Below, piece after piece: positions 47,401 through 60,847 of a stretch of DNA of 64,000 nucleotides (within the stretch, counting starts at the first letter, position 1; each line of letters starts with the position of its first letter). The translations under genes and the position numbers were made by a program. Below the pieces are notes generated by a model. The model saw nothing but the letters and a program-made list of their open reading frames with translations, had not been told where the DNA came from and did no database searches. The DNA is from Bilabrum cf. latius. Lineage: Eukaryota > Bigyra: Bicosoecida > Bigyra > Bicosoecida. Where the stretch lies: positions 496,001 through 560,000 of the forward strand of contig OZ237742.1 in assembly GCA_965178125.1 (NCBI GenBank). Reading direction: 5' to 3'.

Positions 47401-50400
47401 GGGCATAGCCCGCCTTGTCCGCCTGCTGCTTGCGTCCCACCAGATCGGTGATGGCACCACCAGCGCGACGGCCGAGCTCGTGCATCACGTGCGACTGCAG
47501 AGCACGAGTACCTGGCAGGGCAGACCACGTGCTGGACGCAGCCTCTAGCACCGTCTGCACTGCCAGTGCCTGGGCCTCGACCGTAGAGCCCTTTCTGAAG
47601 TCTCCAAGGAGCAAAGGCAGCTCAAAGCCGGAGCCAGCCATGACCTCACGCACGGTCTATTTCCCACCGGCCGCAGCATCGACCAGCCCAAGCCTGTAGC
47701 CAGCCGCCGCAATGGCACCGGGGCGCTAGGCCTCCAGTCTAGCGAGCCTGAATGGCTCAGAGCCAAAGTTCATGTGAACCTTAGTGCCCTGAGACATGGC
47801 CACGCAGGCCCGGACCGACGCGAAGTTCACGTCAGGCAGCGATTCCTGCTCCTTGAACCACTCCGGGCCGTATATCGGCGGGAGCTCCTGCCCATTGAGC
47901 GTGAAGAACACCGATCTTGTCGAGGGGCTGTACCCTACGCCGACCGTGTCCCCTGCCTTGCCGAAGCGGGGACCGGCCGGCATGCGGGAGTTGTAAAAGT
48001 TTCCATCTCGGCCGTACCACCCGAGGCTACCCGGCGCACCGCCTGGGTGGCACTTGATCGCCTCACGTCCGTCATCCGCGACGAGTCCTACTGAGATAGA
48101 CCCGTGGTAGCCTTCATTCACAATGGTGCACTCAAAGTAGGTGAGGCCATCGGGTGCCCGTGCCCTCGGATCCCCTGGAAGGTCAGACTTTCCGGAGAGC
48201 ATCCACTCCCACGTTTCGAAGGGAGTGCTCAGCACGGCGCAATCGGTGCAGTGGGGCAAGCCAGGCTTCATGGGATAGCCGCGGCTCGGGTCGTCGAGCA
48301 GCTCTGCCCGCACGTCAGCATCGGCATCGACGTCGGCGCTGGCAACTACACCTGCAGCAGCACTGCCGGCAACTTTGTCGTCGCTCGATGCCTGCTTGTC
48401 GTCGGCAACCACGGACCAGCCGCTCTCTTCTTTGCCAAATAGACCTCCCATCATCGCACCGCTCGCTTCACTGCTATAGCTACCCTCGCTTTCGTCTCTC
48501 TGCTATGCGATGCCAGGTTGCTCCAGACCAGACTTGGCCTCGCCCCCCCCTTCGAGCGGCTCTGGTGCCGCTTTCACCCCCGCTGCGTCCAGTGCAGTCT
48601 TCTCCCCACCGTCTTTGTTTGCTTCTGCGCTGAGTGGCAGCGCACTCTGCTCGATGGGACCCGAAGTGGCAGCATTTGCCGCCTTGCCTTCAAGGCTCTG
48701 GACTTTTGCCTAGTGGCTGCGCTTCATGTCAACCCTCTGACCCAGCGTAACTATCAACGGCTGCTCACGCAGCTCCCTCCAGAGATCAAGCATCTGCTGC
48801 TTGTGGAACTGCGATACTCGAGCCGAGATCGCTGCGGGCCGGTCGCCCACGCTGCCTCCGTGAACACCGAACTTGGGCACGCGCTTCGGATCGGCAAGCA
48901 TGGCCATGGCGGCAGCTGGCGCCTCGCCAGCCTTCGGAGACATACGGACCTTGGTTCGCCCCTTTTGATCCTTGTATCCGATGGCCAGCTGGAGGTCTTC
49001 AGGTCGTACCGGGAGACAGGGTGGATCGGCACCGACAACAAACGCAGGCACCGACCCAGGCCTGAGCTCGGCACCAAAAGGTCCTTGCGGGGCGCGGCCG
49101 CGAGTCGTCCGCTCTTCAAAAGCCTAGGCGCCCTCGTGCACCAGGGTCAACACGTCGCTGCGCTGCACGCTTGCAGCCACAGTGGACCGCAGCAGCCGCG
49201 ACAATTCGAACATCGACCTCAGCACAGCGGGCAGGCTGTCTGCCACGGCGGCAGCCTCCTTCGCACCGGCGCACCGAGCTGCTGTCTCGGGTGTTACGCT
49301 GACCTTGACCTCGTCCGCCGGCTCGGTGGCATCTGCTCCAGCGCCAGACGCAGCTGCCACTGCGCCGGCGATGTCGCCCTCACCTGCCGCTGGCTTGAGG
49401 CCCTGCAGTCCCGACCTAGGGTGCAGCTCCAGGTAGGATGCAGCCACTTGCGCGTCCCTCGCCACGTTCATGTGCCAGCAAAGAGCCGCAAAGGACGTGA
49501 GCATGGCGCGCATGTCGCCCTCGTCCGGGCGGAAACGGCGAGGCAGCACGGACGCAACGGGCTTGCCTGTAGATTTGCCCTACTTCTCGGTCTGGCTGTC
49601 CGCAGCCGCGTCAGCCTCAGTCGCAGCAGCGGCTGCATCACCACCTTCTACATCGGTTGAGCCCTTGTCGTCTAGAAGGTCTGATTCTTGCTCCTTCATC
49701 ATGCGCTCGATCTCGCCTGTCTCCTTCCACTGGAGAACTAGCGCCATGGCCTCATTCGGGTCGTTGTCCGACATCTCAATTGCCTTGGCCATGCTTTCAA
49801 GGGGGCACCACACGAGGCCCATAGCCTCGATCAGGTCTTTCGCGATCTGGAAAGGGGCAGACTTCATCCTCTCTTCTCTCTCCTTCTCAGCCTGTTCGCG
49901 CTTCTTCTTGGCCTCCTCGGCCGCCTGCGCCTTTTTGGTCTCAAGCTCCTTCTGCTTGCGCACCTTAACCTCTTCTTCCAGCTTGCCGGACGCGTCCTAC
50001 AGGTTCGATCGGTAGAGCAGGTACGCAGACTTGGCGCTTTCGCTCTCCCGGAGCCAGACCAGGCAGAGCCACGCGCCGAGTCGCTGCCCCGGCGGGAGCA
50101 CTCGGATCGCGGATGCAATTCGCTGCAGGTCCTGCGCGCCCGGTGAGCCGCCTCGAATACCCGCGGACTCCTTGGCATCTTTCAGGGCATCTACGCCCAT
50201 GCAGAGCTCTTTGAAGAAAGCCAACGACTGGTCTTCTTCCCGCAATTTCTTAGAAGAGGGACCATACCCTTGCACTTGGGCTGCTTGGCGCATCCGCGCG
50301 GTTGTCGCCTGGATTCCGCCGGACAGCAGCGGCGATTCAAGCAGCGGTCGTGATCGGAGCACCTGCAGCGCCAGAGGAAGCCTGGAGCTATCCGACTGCG

Positions 50401-53400
50401 AACCAAACGCAAGAAGGGGCTCTAGCTCCTTGTGAAGACGACCAAGCGCCGCCATATCAGCCGAGCGATCCCTAAGCAGACCGACTTGCATCGACATTGC
50501 AGCCGGAACCGAAATTCTGGGACCTCGTCGAAGGAGCGCCGGTTGAGACTATTCTACAGCCGGCACACCCTCATCGTCAGAATCCGACTGCTGCTCATCG
50601 CTAGCTCCTTCGCCTGCTTCAGCCGATGCCTCGCCTCCCTCCTTCAAGTGCTCTGCCATTTCCTGCTTGGCGACGGGGTCAGCAAACACAGACAGGACCT
50701 TGATCGAGCGCATGTTCGTCGTGCAAACGAATGTCGGATAGAGAAGCGCGTCTGAGAAGGCGGGTGGCAGCCTGGATAGAATGTACTGGCAGATCATCTG
50801 CGGCTACTTCTGCTTCGCGTTGAGATTCTCGTAGTACATGGTACCACCTGACTTGCTTCCCATGTACGTAACGCGAACAATGTCGCCAGTGCGAGCCTTC
50901 AACCGAGGCGGTCCCTTGGTCGCTTTTGCAACTCCGCCAGTGTATCCGTAGTTGTTGCTGGCCCTGTACATGAACAAACCCTTGGTGGAGAACATGGAGC
51001 TGCTAGGCTTCACTTCGATGTGCTCCTTAGCCTTAAGACCGAAGCCGTAGCACCACCCAATAGCAGTCGATTTGTCTTCGACGACCTTGACAACGACCTG
51101 AATGACACCCTTGCGGGTACCAGCGGACAGCTGAGCGAGGCAGCCCTTCCTGTTCACGGACATCAGGGTTGACGCGTCCCTGTCGATCGACATTTCGCCG
51201 ACAGGGTCTCCAATGCTGTGCTTGACGCGGTACAAAGCCCCAAATACATCGGTGCGCCCTGGGGCCTTCGTGGCTTCTTCCTCTGACGGACCAGAGGACA
51301 TACCACCAGCAGCTGGGCTTGCCTTGTCTCGGCCTCTCTTCCGTTTGCCCGCCTGCTCTTTTGCAATCGAAAACTTCACGGCCGCAGCTGCAGCCGCATC
51401 GTCGCCCTCTGCCAGCATCAGCTCGTCCTGTTCCATCATCACGCGGATCTCGTCGCCAGGCTTCTAGACGTACAAGAGATCGCTTGGATTTACAATATCA
51501 TCGAACCGATCCACTCCGCTGATAGCGGCAGCCGCAGCAATGAGATCACCATAGGCACCAGCACTGGGCACCACACTGCTCTTGTCAGTCTGGCCTGACT
51601 GCAGCCGCATGGCCATTGCAGCTGCATCGAGCGGCGCTGATACTACCGCGGGAAGACCGACACCACACGCAGAGACCAGGCACGTGCCGAGAGCCATAGA
51701 GGTACCTTCCAACAGCCGCTGGACTGGCTGCAGCTCGGCCGGATAGCTGCTGTGACCGTTCGCCACTACCCTGACGCCAAATCGACTGAGGGCGGGGTTG
51801 TTCACGTAGTCGGTGACGGTCGACAGCGTGATTAGCACAGTGCGCCCGGGCACGAGAATCTTGTCTGCCGGCCAGCCCTTTCCCCCAGCAGGCCCGCTGT
51901 AGTCTGCCCCGTGCACGGCATGCTTGCTCGCAAAGTCAGAGTAGACCCTAACGACGTCCTCTACTTGTGCAGTGGCACAGCGGGGATCGAACTCCAGAGT
52001 GACAAACTGGGTGCCTTCTGGGAAGGCGAGCTCCCAGCGGTAGTTCTGACAGACCTTGTACGGCGATGGCGACTCGACCACGATGCTCGGAGCAGCGCCA
52101 GGCGCAGTCACCTCATCCAGGTGCGGAAGCATGGCTCTTGGGTCTAGGTCTCGAGAGGCTGCCTTCGACTCCAGCGCCGCAGCAGTGCGCAAAGGCAGCT
52201 GGGTGCGCGCATCGTCGCATGCTTGGACAATGCTCCGCAGGCGACCCAGCATAGGGCGACTAAGCCCCGCAAACGAGGACACCAGGTCTGCAGCAATGCT
52301 AGCGCTACGAGGACCGACGACGTTTATCAGTGCATTCTGTCGCGCCGCGCTGGCGGCAAGGATTGGGTTCCTGGGCGCGTACAGCACCAGCTGGTTCACT
52401 TCATCCTCCGTCGCTGCGAGCACCTGGCCGACGACGTAAGCCAGTCTCCCGAGAGTGTTGGCTCTCCGGTGCACCCAGGCAACATACGCCTGAGTGACGG
52501 CTTCACGGGCAGCCTGAATCGGTCCGGCACTGTCATCAGCCGTATGTGGCACGTCAGCCAATGTGTCAGAGTCGAGGGTGCTCGCGAATGCAAGCGCACC
52601 GGCGGACGGTCCTTGCTTCTTGCTCTTCGACTTTCGGAGGCTGACGACATTCTCATCTGGGTTGAGGGTCTCGATCTACATGTCTTCGGCTTCGTCTAGG
52701 ACATGCTCACTGGGGGGCACGTGGTAGTAAATACGAGGTATTTGCCCACCGCTTGTGCTGGTTCCGTTCGTCCCACCGCTGGCTGCTGAGAACACGAACT
52801 GAATCTCATCGTCTAGCATCTTGGGTTTTGGTTTCCCACCGCTCAAAGACTACGTAGACTGGTTGTCGTGGGCCATCTGTACGAGCACATAGTCTTTATT
52901 CTTCTTGATGCGAGCAGGTTTCTTGAAGAAACATGCAAGTTTCTTGGCTTCCGATGCTACCATTTGGTCTCCAGCGCACTACCCGGATTCCGCAAGCGCC
53001 TTGGACTTGTCTGCCCTTGAATTCTTGCCATCCAAGATGTATACCGTGCGCTTGAACTGCTTGTTGGTCTGCGGAATGCAGCCAACTCCTACAATCAGTA
53101 TCTCGTCTGGACCAGAAGTGTACTTGAAGGCAATAGCATCCTTGGACCCATTGCTGTATCCCCACCCACTTCCGAAGGTCACACCTCGTTGCACCGCTCG
53201 CAATGGACCAAACATGCGAAGCAAGTCCTTCGGATAGTGCGGGCACGCCACAATCGAGGTTGTAGTAGAGTGCACAGCAAAGCCGTGCTGCTTCCCGGGC
53301 GGCTTCTCCGCCCACTTGCCTAGAAATCCTGCGGGCACCTCGGGGGCGTCTTCCCCGTACCCGCTCGGGCCAAGACCTGCGACAGAGGCCAACCTTGCAC

Positions 53401-56400
53401 CTGCCGCTGATGAATCGAAGGCGTTCACGAGCGGGCCCAGCAGACGAACCAGCTTGTCGTCTTCCGTCGGTTGGTCTCCTTTTGACGCGTCACCCTGCTT
53501 CTGCGTGTCACTGCGCTCCATCTCGGCCAGGAACTTAGACACGTCAGGCAGCTTGGGTTGCACCATTCTTGCTTCGAGCTCTACTTGGAGCTGCCCCTGC
53601 AGCGATACCAACAGGTCCGACAAGGCACTCCTTAGGCTCTTGCCTCTAGAGTCCAAGCATTCCATCAAACCAAGGGCCGCCTCAACGCTTGAGGCGCTAG
53701 TTGAGGCCGCATACTCCCGCTCGATGGATCCGAGGTGCTTCAGCAGCGCGACGAACGGTGCAGTGCCGACCCGGCGGAGGTCCTCGGTGTCCATCTAGTC
53801 GATGGCCGCAGATGCAGCGCTGGTGCTCGCTGCCTCATCAGTTGCCGCAACTTGCTCTCGCAGCATCTTGAGCTCTTCCTCCACCTCGCTAAACAGGCTC
53901 GTTGGGAAAGCGATGGGGTCAGTCAACGCAGTCAACGCCTTGCGCTGCCCCACCGCTGCAGATTCGTCACCGCCATCAGGCAAGGGCACGTCAGCGCCGG
54001 CTCCGCTGGCGGCAGGCACCACGTCAATATCTTCGCTCTGCTTCGACTCGGCAGCACCGCCTGCATCCACGTCTTCCAGCATGCCAAGACCGGCTTGCAG
54101 CTCAGACGCACCGGCCAGGCCCAGATGATCGTCCAGCGCATCCGCTGGCAGGGCATCTCGAGAGATATCCGGAAACATGCCAGCAAAATCTGCCTGTGGG
54201 GCGAGGTACCCGGCAAACATCGGGACGAGATTCTTGCTCGAGCTCACGCTCTGCAGCAGTGCTGTCAGGAGGGACACCTCCTGTGCTGCAGGATCAAACT
54301 AGTGCTGCTCGCACTGCTGTAGCACTGCAGCAGTGAGCTCGTGCACTTTCCGCAGTTGCGTCGCAGGCGACGGCAGCAGCAGCGGCATCAGCACCCGCGA
54401 GCACAGCCCGGCTTCCTCCGCTACGCGACCACTTCCAATGGACATTGCTCTGCGCAGAGACGTATCGAGAGTCCACAAAAGCATCGCTACCTAGTCCGGT
54501 GGCGCGAGGCACCATGGCGGCAGCTTTGCAGGCTCGTCATCCTCAGCTGCGGCTCCTGTCTTCTTGGAAGAAGCCTCCTTCTCGAGATTAACCGCGAACT
54601 GATCGTCATCTCTGTCAAGTGCATCTGAGGCAGGTGCTGACAAGGGCAACAACATGCGGCACAGACGCAAAGCAGAGAGCAGGAGGCCTTCCTCCGCCTT
54701 GAAGTCGGCAGGAGCAACTCCACCGCGCTGCAAGCGTTCAACACCACCTTGTACAACTGCCAGAAGGTCTTGAGCACCGCTTAAATCGATGCCAGGCTTC
54801 ACCAGGTCCAGGACTCTCGATCGAGCGGCACCAATGGTCGAGAAGTCAGCCATAGATTTGCCGTCTGCGGACAGCGCTGACTCCGACTCAAAGGAAACTC
54901 CAACAGGGCCATTGCCTCCGTACTGCATCGACAAGTACGCTTGTTCAAGATCGGCCATTCGAACAAAATAAAAGGCCGGAAGTCGCCCGCTTGATGTAGA
55001 GGTTCCGTTGCTGCGTGGCTCGCCCGTCTGGCCAAGCGTGAAGTCCACCCCCGCGACGGAGAAATCCTTTCCATTAGAACCCGGGGCAACGCTTCCAGTC
55101 CACCCGTTTGATCCACTGGTGTACTTCGAAGCGAAGTGGTAGTCCTTCCCGCCCACGAGAGGTACTGGGCGCGGGAATTCCACGCGGTTTTCCTGTCGCG
55201 AGCCCTGGTTGTCCAGGCTGACCGGGTGGAACGCGAGCCTATCTTTCTCGCCGCCCGACTGCGCCGAAGGGCCCTCGTGGATCATGATATGGCCATTCAG
55301 CTTGCCACCGCTGCGACAGGAATACAGCGCAAACCCAATAATCGCCACGCTCTCCGATGCCTTTATCTTGTGGCCATCCCAGCCACCCGTCATGCCCCAC
55401 CCGCTGCCACCGCGGGAAGGGTCTGGGAACCGTGCCATCTTGTGCTCTTCAACGCGACTCAGCAGCCGCTACAGTGTAGCATCGTCCAATTCACTCAAGT
55501 CAAAGGCGCCAGACTGTCCTGCACTACCAGTCCCACCGCCCTGTGATGAAGAGCCTGCGCTACTAGGGATCTCGAAGCCTGGATCCAGCTTGAAACGCGC
55601 GGAATCTGAATTTTGTCCATCGCCAAGCCCTCCGTCCAGAAGTGCTGCCTCAACATCGGGCGAAAACACCTTCAAGCGCTTGTTCTCAATCTCCCGCATG
55701 ACTTCTTTTTCGATGATTTCGGTGGCAGCAAGCGTGCAAAGGGACGCCAGACTCTTGGCATCAACCCACCCGTGCTGCTCCCGTTCGTCTGCCAGCCCCC
55801 CTCCGAACCCGCTTGTTGATGCCATCATAGCCGTCTGCAGCGGCGAGCTGCCTGCAACGCTCGCCACAGGCTCAGCGGCATGCCTCAGAATGATGTTCAG
55901 CCCTTCTTGCAGTGCGTCTTCTTGCATCTATCCCGCGGCAGTCCAGCGCCCCGCTGCTGCCGTCTCCTGCTGGGACTCAGCTTGCCTGCATTCCGTTGCC
56001 ACGGATGGCAGCAGATGCATTGCAAGGCCAGCGACCGGATGATCGCCCAGCTTGCCGATGCCAACCACGTACGTCGCTTGGTCTACGGGGTCGGAAGCAA
56101 CTGCCACGTCCGCACTAGATAGGCAAAGTTCGGCACTTGCAGCCTTGCAGACCTCCACCATTTCCTTTGGCATTGAATCAAGCAACTTTGCCACCCTCAT
56201 GGCAGCAGGGCTGAGGGCACCAGCGACATTAAAATCAACCTGTGCCTGGAGCTCAGTTGGTGGCGCGCCCAGCTCCTTGGAAAGAAGCGCAGCAGACCGC
56301 ATTCGTGTGCGGGCCGGTACGATTGGCAGCACCTTCTTAATAGCACGAGTAGCCTCGTCATCTGGCGAACTGCCCGGCGATAGATCCGAGATGGTCAGCA

Positions 56401-59400
56401 TCGCTGAGTTGGCGGACTTGATTGCATCGGCGCTGATCTCCTCGGCACCCTTGGCCTTACAGTAGACTGTACCGACGCGCAAAGGTTCGCCCCTAATCAC
56501 GAGCCGACCACGCCGCAACGCTGCGACTGGGGGCATGAGGGGAGCGGTAAAGCACCCGAGCATGCTGCCGCGGCTTCCAAAGTCCACCAAGGAAAGCACG
56601 GAAACTTTATTGCACTGCTTGTCAAGCTGCTTCAGTGCTTTCTCTGCATCGTACGAGGCCCTTCCTTCAGGGGTGGCGAGGGACTTCAGCCAACCCAAGG
56701 TTGGCAGCGGCACAAAGTTTGGGCATGTGACCAGGTATGGGCCTTGCTTCAGGGATGCATCTGGTGACTCGCGCCTCTTCTTGTCTGCTTCGGTCAGGTT
56801 GATTGCGTCCTGGCCCCAAATCGCAACTCGCCCGCGGGCAGAGCGGACTGCCGCTCGACCGGACTGTGACACGTGAACGTCGACGATGGGTCCTATGCCG
56901 GGCGGCATTGGCACTTCGTGCGGGACACCATTGGCACTGGGTCCACTGAGCACCTCGGATGACCGTGAGCCCGTGATCTTTGCCACGATCGGAACGGTGA
57001 CTTCAGAGTCATTCATCGGTGACACAAGGCTGTGCTTGGCATCTCCGAACGCAAACACTCGCCCATCCTGACACCCTGCGATCGTGACGGTGTCACCGCA
57101 CCCAACGGACGTGACGCGGAATCCTTTGTCCCACAAGCACCGGTTCACAGTCACATCTGCAACGTCCTCGTTGCACTTTGATGAAGGCACACCGCAGCGA
57201 CCTCCTTCGTTGAAGCCGCACGTTATCAGGTGACCCGCGTTGGTGACAAAGGCTGTGTGATTCGCACCGAGAGCAATCTCGACGACTCGGCACTTCCCAT
57301 CGAAGCCATGCGCGCACATCGATTTATCCAACGAGGCGGCATCTATTTCAGCTTGAAGCTCGGCCATAAGCTTGTCTAGCGCAGTGAACCGGACAAAGTT
57401 CGACTTTTTTTGCACTTCAACTTTGCCCTGCTATTCCTCTGCGAAGCCAAGCTCGTTGTAGCCGCCGTCCATGCCAGCACAAAACACCCCGCCGTCCTCA
57501 AGTAAGACAGCTGTCTTTCCTGTCAGCACTGCAGCATCGATGACGGCACCGCCCTTGTCACTGTCAGGTGCTCCGGCTTCGCGCAAAGAAGCCCGCAGCT
57601 GCGTGGGCTTTGTCCCTCCACCGGCTTGCTTCTTCACGCCGAGTGCGTTTGCGTGCTGACTGCCGAGACCGTAAGCCTCTCCGTTGCTTGCGATTACGAT
57701 CGAGTGCGAGGCACCTCTCTTTCCAACAATCTTCACTGGCTTCACCGAAGATTTTCTCGCCACCACAGCAGGGAACAGAAGTGACCTGGGTACCATCAGC
57801 CACGGCAACTGCTTCTTGCCGTAGTCCGTAAGCTCTCCTTCCGCGTCATACATTTTGCTGTGCAGCCCGCGCATCTGCTCCGCGGAAGACTCCATGGCAT
57901 CAGTGTTGGCGCCAGCAAGACTGACATTGCCCGCGAAGAGCTTCTTGCCCGACGTCCAGACATGGCCGTCGTTTGTAATGCCCAAAATACCGCCATGAGT
58001 GTTGGTTGCTTGGACCAAAATAGGCGGCTCATTCGTGCCTAGCACCCGTCCAACTTCCTCCTCGCTGAAACCACCTCTTGTTTCAATCAGTGCCGTCAGG
58101 TCCTTGTTTGCACCCTTCCCCTTTCCACTCTTAGAAAAGTGCGACTGAATCGCAGTGCACGTCGCCACGCTCGGTACCACGCCAAGCGTAATGTGGCACT
58201 GCTATTTGGAAATATGAAACGGCCACGACAGGGTCGAGTGGATAGCGTAGCTTGCTTCCATTGAAGCAGCTGATGGCTCAGATACGCCCGGTTGGTCGCT
58301 CGGTACAAGCGTGTTGTCGAGTGGAAGACCTGCGACAGCAACCTGTCTGCAGCGGGCTGCATCGCCAGTGAACTCCACGCTAAACTGCCTGGCGACAGTC
58401 GAGTACTGAGTCGCGTCAATAAGCTGCTACACGTGCTATGGGACTGGGGTCCGGTACCCAACTGCAGCTGTTGCCGCCTTGGCAGCAGCAGCTGGGGTGC
58501 GGGCATCCTCCCGTGCTGCGCCACCAGCCGCAGCTCCACCGGCAGCTGCTCCTGCAGCTGTTGCGGTTGCATCGTCAACAGTCTTCTCCATGCCTTCGCA
58601 TCCAACGTACGACTTATGGGGCATATGCAGACTATCGATGCACACGATCTGGCTGCCAGATCCGTCCACATCATTAGGGTCCGACGTGATTGACCTGGCC
58701 ACCCACACCTCGCCAGTGTCCTCACCGGATGCACTGCGTGGTGCGGACGGCATTGCGAGACGGCCGTCGATCTTAAAGCTGCCCGATGACTCGTTGACAG
58801 CGAGCACAGTTGCACTGGCCTCCAGTTTAGCTGCAATTCCGGCTTTGTTCAGGAACTGCTCTTCGTCGCTCTCAGCCAGCGACAGCATCAGTGCGACGGC
58901 GACGGCACGCTCTCGATTCCCACCAGTTGGTACTGCGGACGATCGGGCGGCTGGGGAGGCCCCATCGCTGCTTCCGGCACCCGATGAGGCCTGCGCCTCT
59001 CTTTTGTTAAAAATTGCTAGAGAAAGCATCCAGTCTGATCGCTCAAGAGCCTCTTTAACCGACAAGGAGGCACCGGGCTCCTCGTCGGACTTCTCGGTGG
59101 GTGCAGTCCCGGCAGCAGCCAGACCGAGGTCAAGAATGGACAGGTCAGAGCGAGCCACAACCCGTCCCAGAGACAGCTGACCCCGTGAGGAGCTGCGCCC
59201 CTAGATGGCGAGAATTCGCACCGCTGGCGTCTCCACGGATTGGTCCGTTTCTTTCGACTTGGCCTGGAGGGCCGCAGCTACGTACACCACGCCATCGTAG
59301 GCAGCCACGCTGAGCGCACGGCCTATGGCAGGGACGAACGCATCGCCATCTTGGTAAAGCTGCCCGCATAGGTCCAATCGGTCCGCAAGTGAGGCAAGGG

Positions 59401-60526
59401 AGGGCAGGGGGGCTCCCGACTGGGCTTTCTGCGGGTTTGCTGCGGCGACGAGGCTCGCAGCCGACGCAGGAATAGGCACCTTGAGCCTCTTCTTGGAAGC
59501 AGTCCCACCGCTTGCGGGGCTGGCGTCCTCGAGCTGGTCTTGCGCCGCGTTGAGCTTGGACACACCGGCTAGCAGTCCTGCCACGGTTCCCTTGGCCAGT
59601 CCCATGCCGAGGAGGGCGCCCAGGGCCCTGGCTTTGCCGTCACCCAGCGGTCCCGCGGTGTGGTCTCCGTCAACGCTGGTGAATTTCCGAAGGAGAGCTT
59701 CGACCTGCTCCACAATTTCGGGTGCCTCCGCCCTCATGCCGCCCATTGGCATGTCCCCGAGCGCCGCTGCGAGTACGCGGAGGGGGCCCAGGCACAGCTC
59801 CGGGTGCGTCTCGGCAGCTGCTCGGATGAAGGAGAAGGAGGAGGCCACTGAGAGTGCCATGGTGCGTGGGAGCTATCCCGAGCTCGATGAAAACGAGGCG
59901 TCGTCCTCCTTGCTCTCCTTGCCTTCCTCCAGGGCGCGGCGTGCGGCGTCCTGCACGGCCTTGAGAGAGACCTGCTTGCCCATCGCCTTCATCTGCGATT
60001 CCGCGATTTTGTACGCCTTTGCAAGTCGCAGGTCGCGCTTGAGACGCTCGATCTCTCGATCGATAGTCGCCGAGTTGCTGGACGCAGTAGCCAGCTCGCG
60101 CTCCATTGCGAGGGCGGCAAGTTGAACTCTGCAGAAGTGCACGAATGTGGGTGCATACTCAACGGGGAGAGCTGCGACTAGCCTGCTGCTGCCACTTTCT
60201 TTGATGGATGCCGAGCCTGAACTGACACCATCAGCTCCAAGCAATGCGTCACGAGCAGCTTTGAGCCCCTTCTTAATAGCGAAGCCTTCCGAGTTGGCGG
60301 ATTCCACTGGCAGAACCACCGAGTCGAGGAGCTCAGATGCAGCCTCAATTGACTCTTCTGATACGACCTAACTGGCCAATCCCCGCATTTTCTCGACCAC
60401 TTGAACGAGCTTTTGGTTGGCTTGGGCCTTCTGAAGTTGCTTGGAGACCGCCTCCTCATCCTGGAGCCTTAATAGGAATTTTGCTTCGGCCTTCTTCGAA
60501 TCAAAGTCAGCTTCCCTAGAGCTCAT
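41429..60526 (-). CDS. MYCBP2: MYCBP2/PAM/highwire-type RING-Cys-relay E3 ubiquitin ligase, 6,365 aa
   Basis: ATG 60526 to TGA 41429-41431: 19,098 bp in one frame, no intron, about 37 in-frame TAGs. In animals PHR proteins (about 4,600 aa) are E3 ligases that pass ubiquitin over two cysteines onto Thr/Ser. Domains in order: RCC1-like repeats (about 790-1,250: ALGANHTAFVTNAGHLITCG, GSQHANALG), PHR domain 1 (1,690-1,870: WDGHKIKASESVAIIGFALY), PHR domain 2 (2,410-2,590), SPRY-like (3,030-3,240), UBA-like (about 3,540-3,590: MGLVWCPLESMAKAIEM), SPRY (4,025-4,265: FGKAGDTVGVGYSPSTRSVF), DOC/APC10-like (5,125-5,325: TDAATDTFWEPSG), B-box-like zinc finger (5,875-5,930), RING (6,115-6,175: CTACYTEA, LSCGHNFH) and the Cys-relay tail (ALMRLRYE, ELICPSCQ, CPKHGTDFI, GTTHFCGDC, LGCSICR). 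The tail aligns with human MYCBP2 to the last residue. Only its last 54 codons are duplicated at 33350. Confidence 0.94.
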
Positions 60527-60847
60527 CTTGATGTCTGCGATGCAGATTTATGGTGAACAACGTACCAAAAGAATTAGGCAGTGAAGAGCTGGGGCAAGGA
60601 ATCTAGAAGTGCGATCCTTGTTCTCGCGAGCCGGGAATGCAGTCATTAAACAGGAACAAACGTATCAGTCCCAGCTCCAAACCGTACATTTATTTTCACT
60701 TCGTAACAGTCAATCGCGTACACCGATACTTACGCGTTTAACCCAGCGAAACGCACTTCAATAGTGGTGTAGAATGTACAATTCACGATTTAATCTATAA
60801 CATATCGTTACAATGTTGTGGCAGCTTGGACTCGGAATTTGGAGGTT
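60527..60847. promoter_or_regulatory. Promoter-side region of the E3 ligase gene
   Basis: It is 321 bp between the stop of the next gene (60848) and the ligase ATG, both on the minus strand. It is AT-rich and has no coding frame. Confidence 0.5.

Noticed and set aside
1179-60526. Widespread pseudogenes or frameshifted genes, because of many in-frame stops
   Set aside because: Every interruption is TAG, never TAA or TGA; the frame does not shift at them, and conserved domains and catalytic residues continue beyond.
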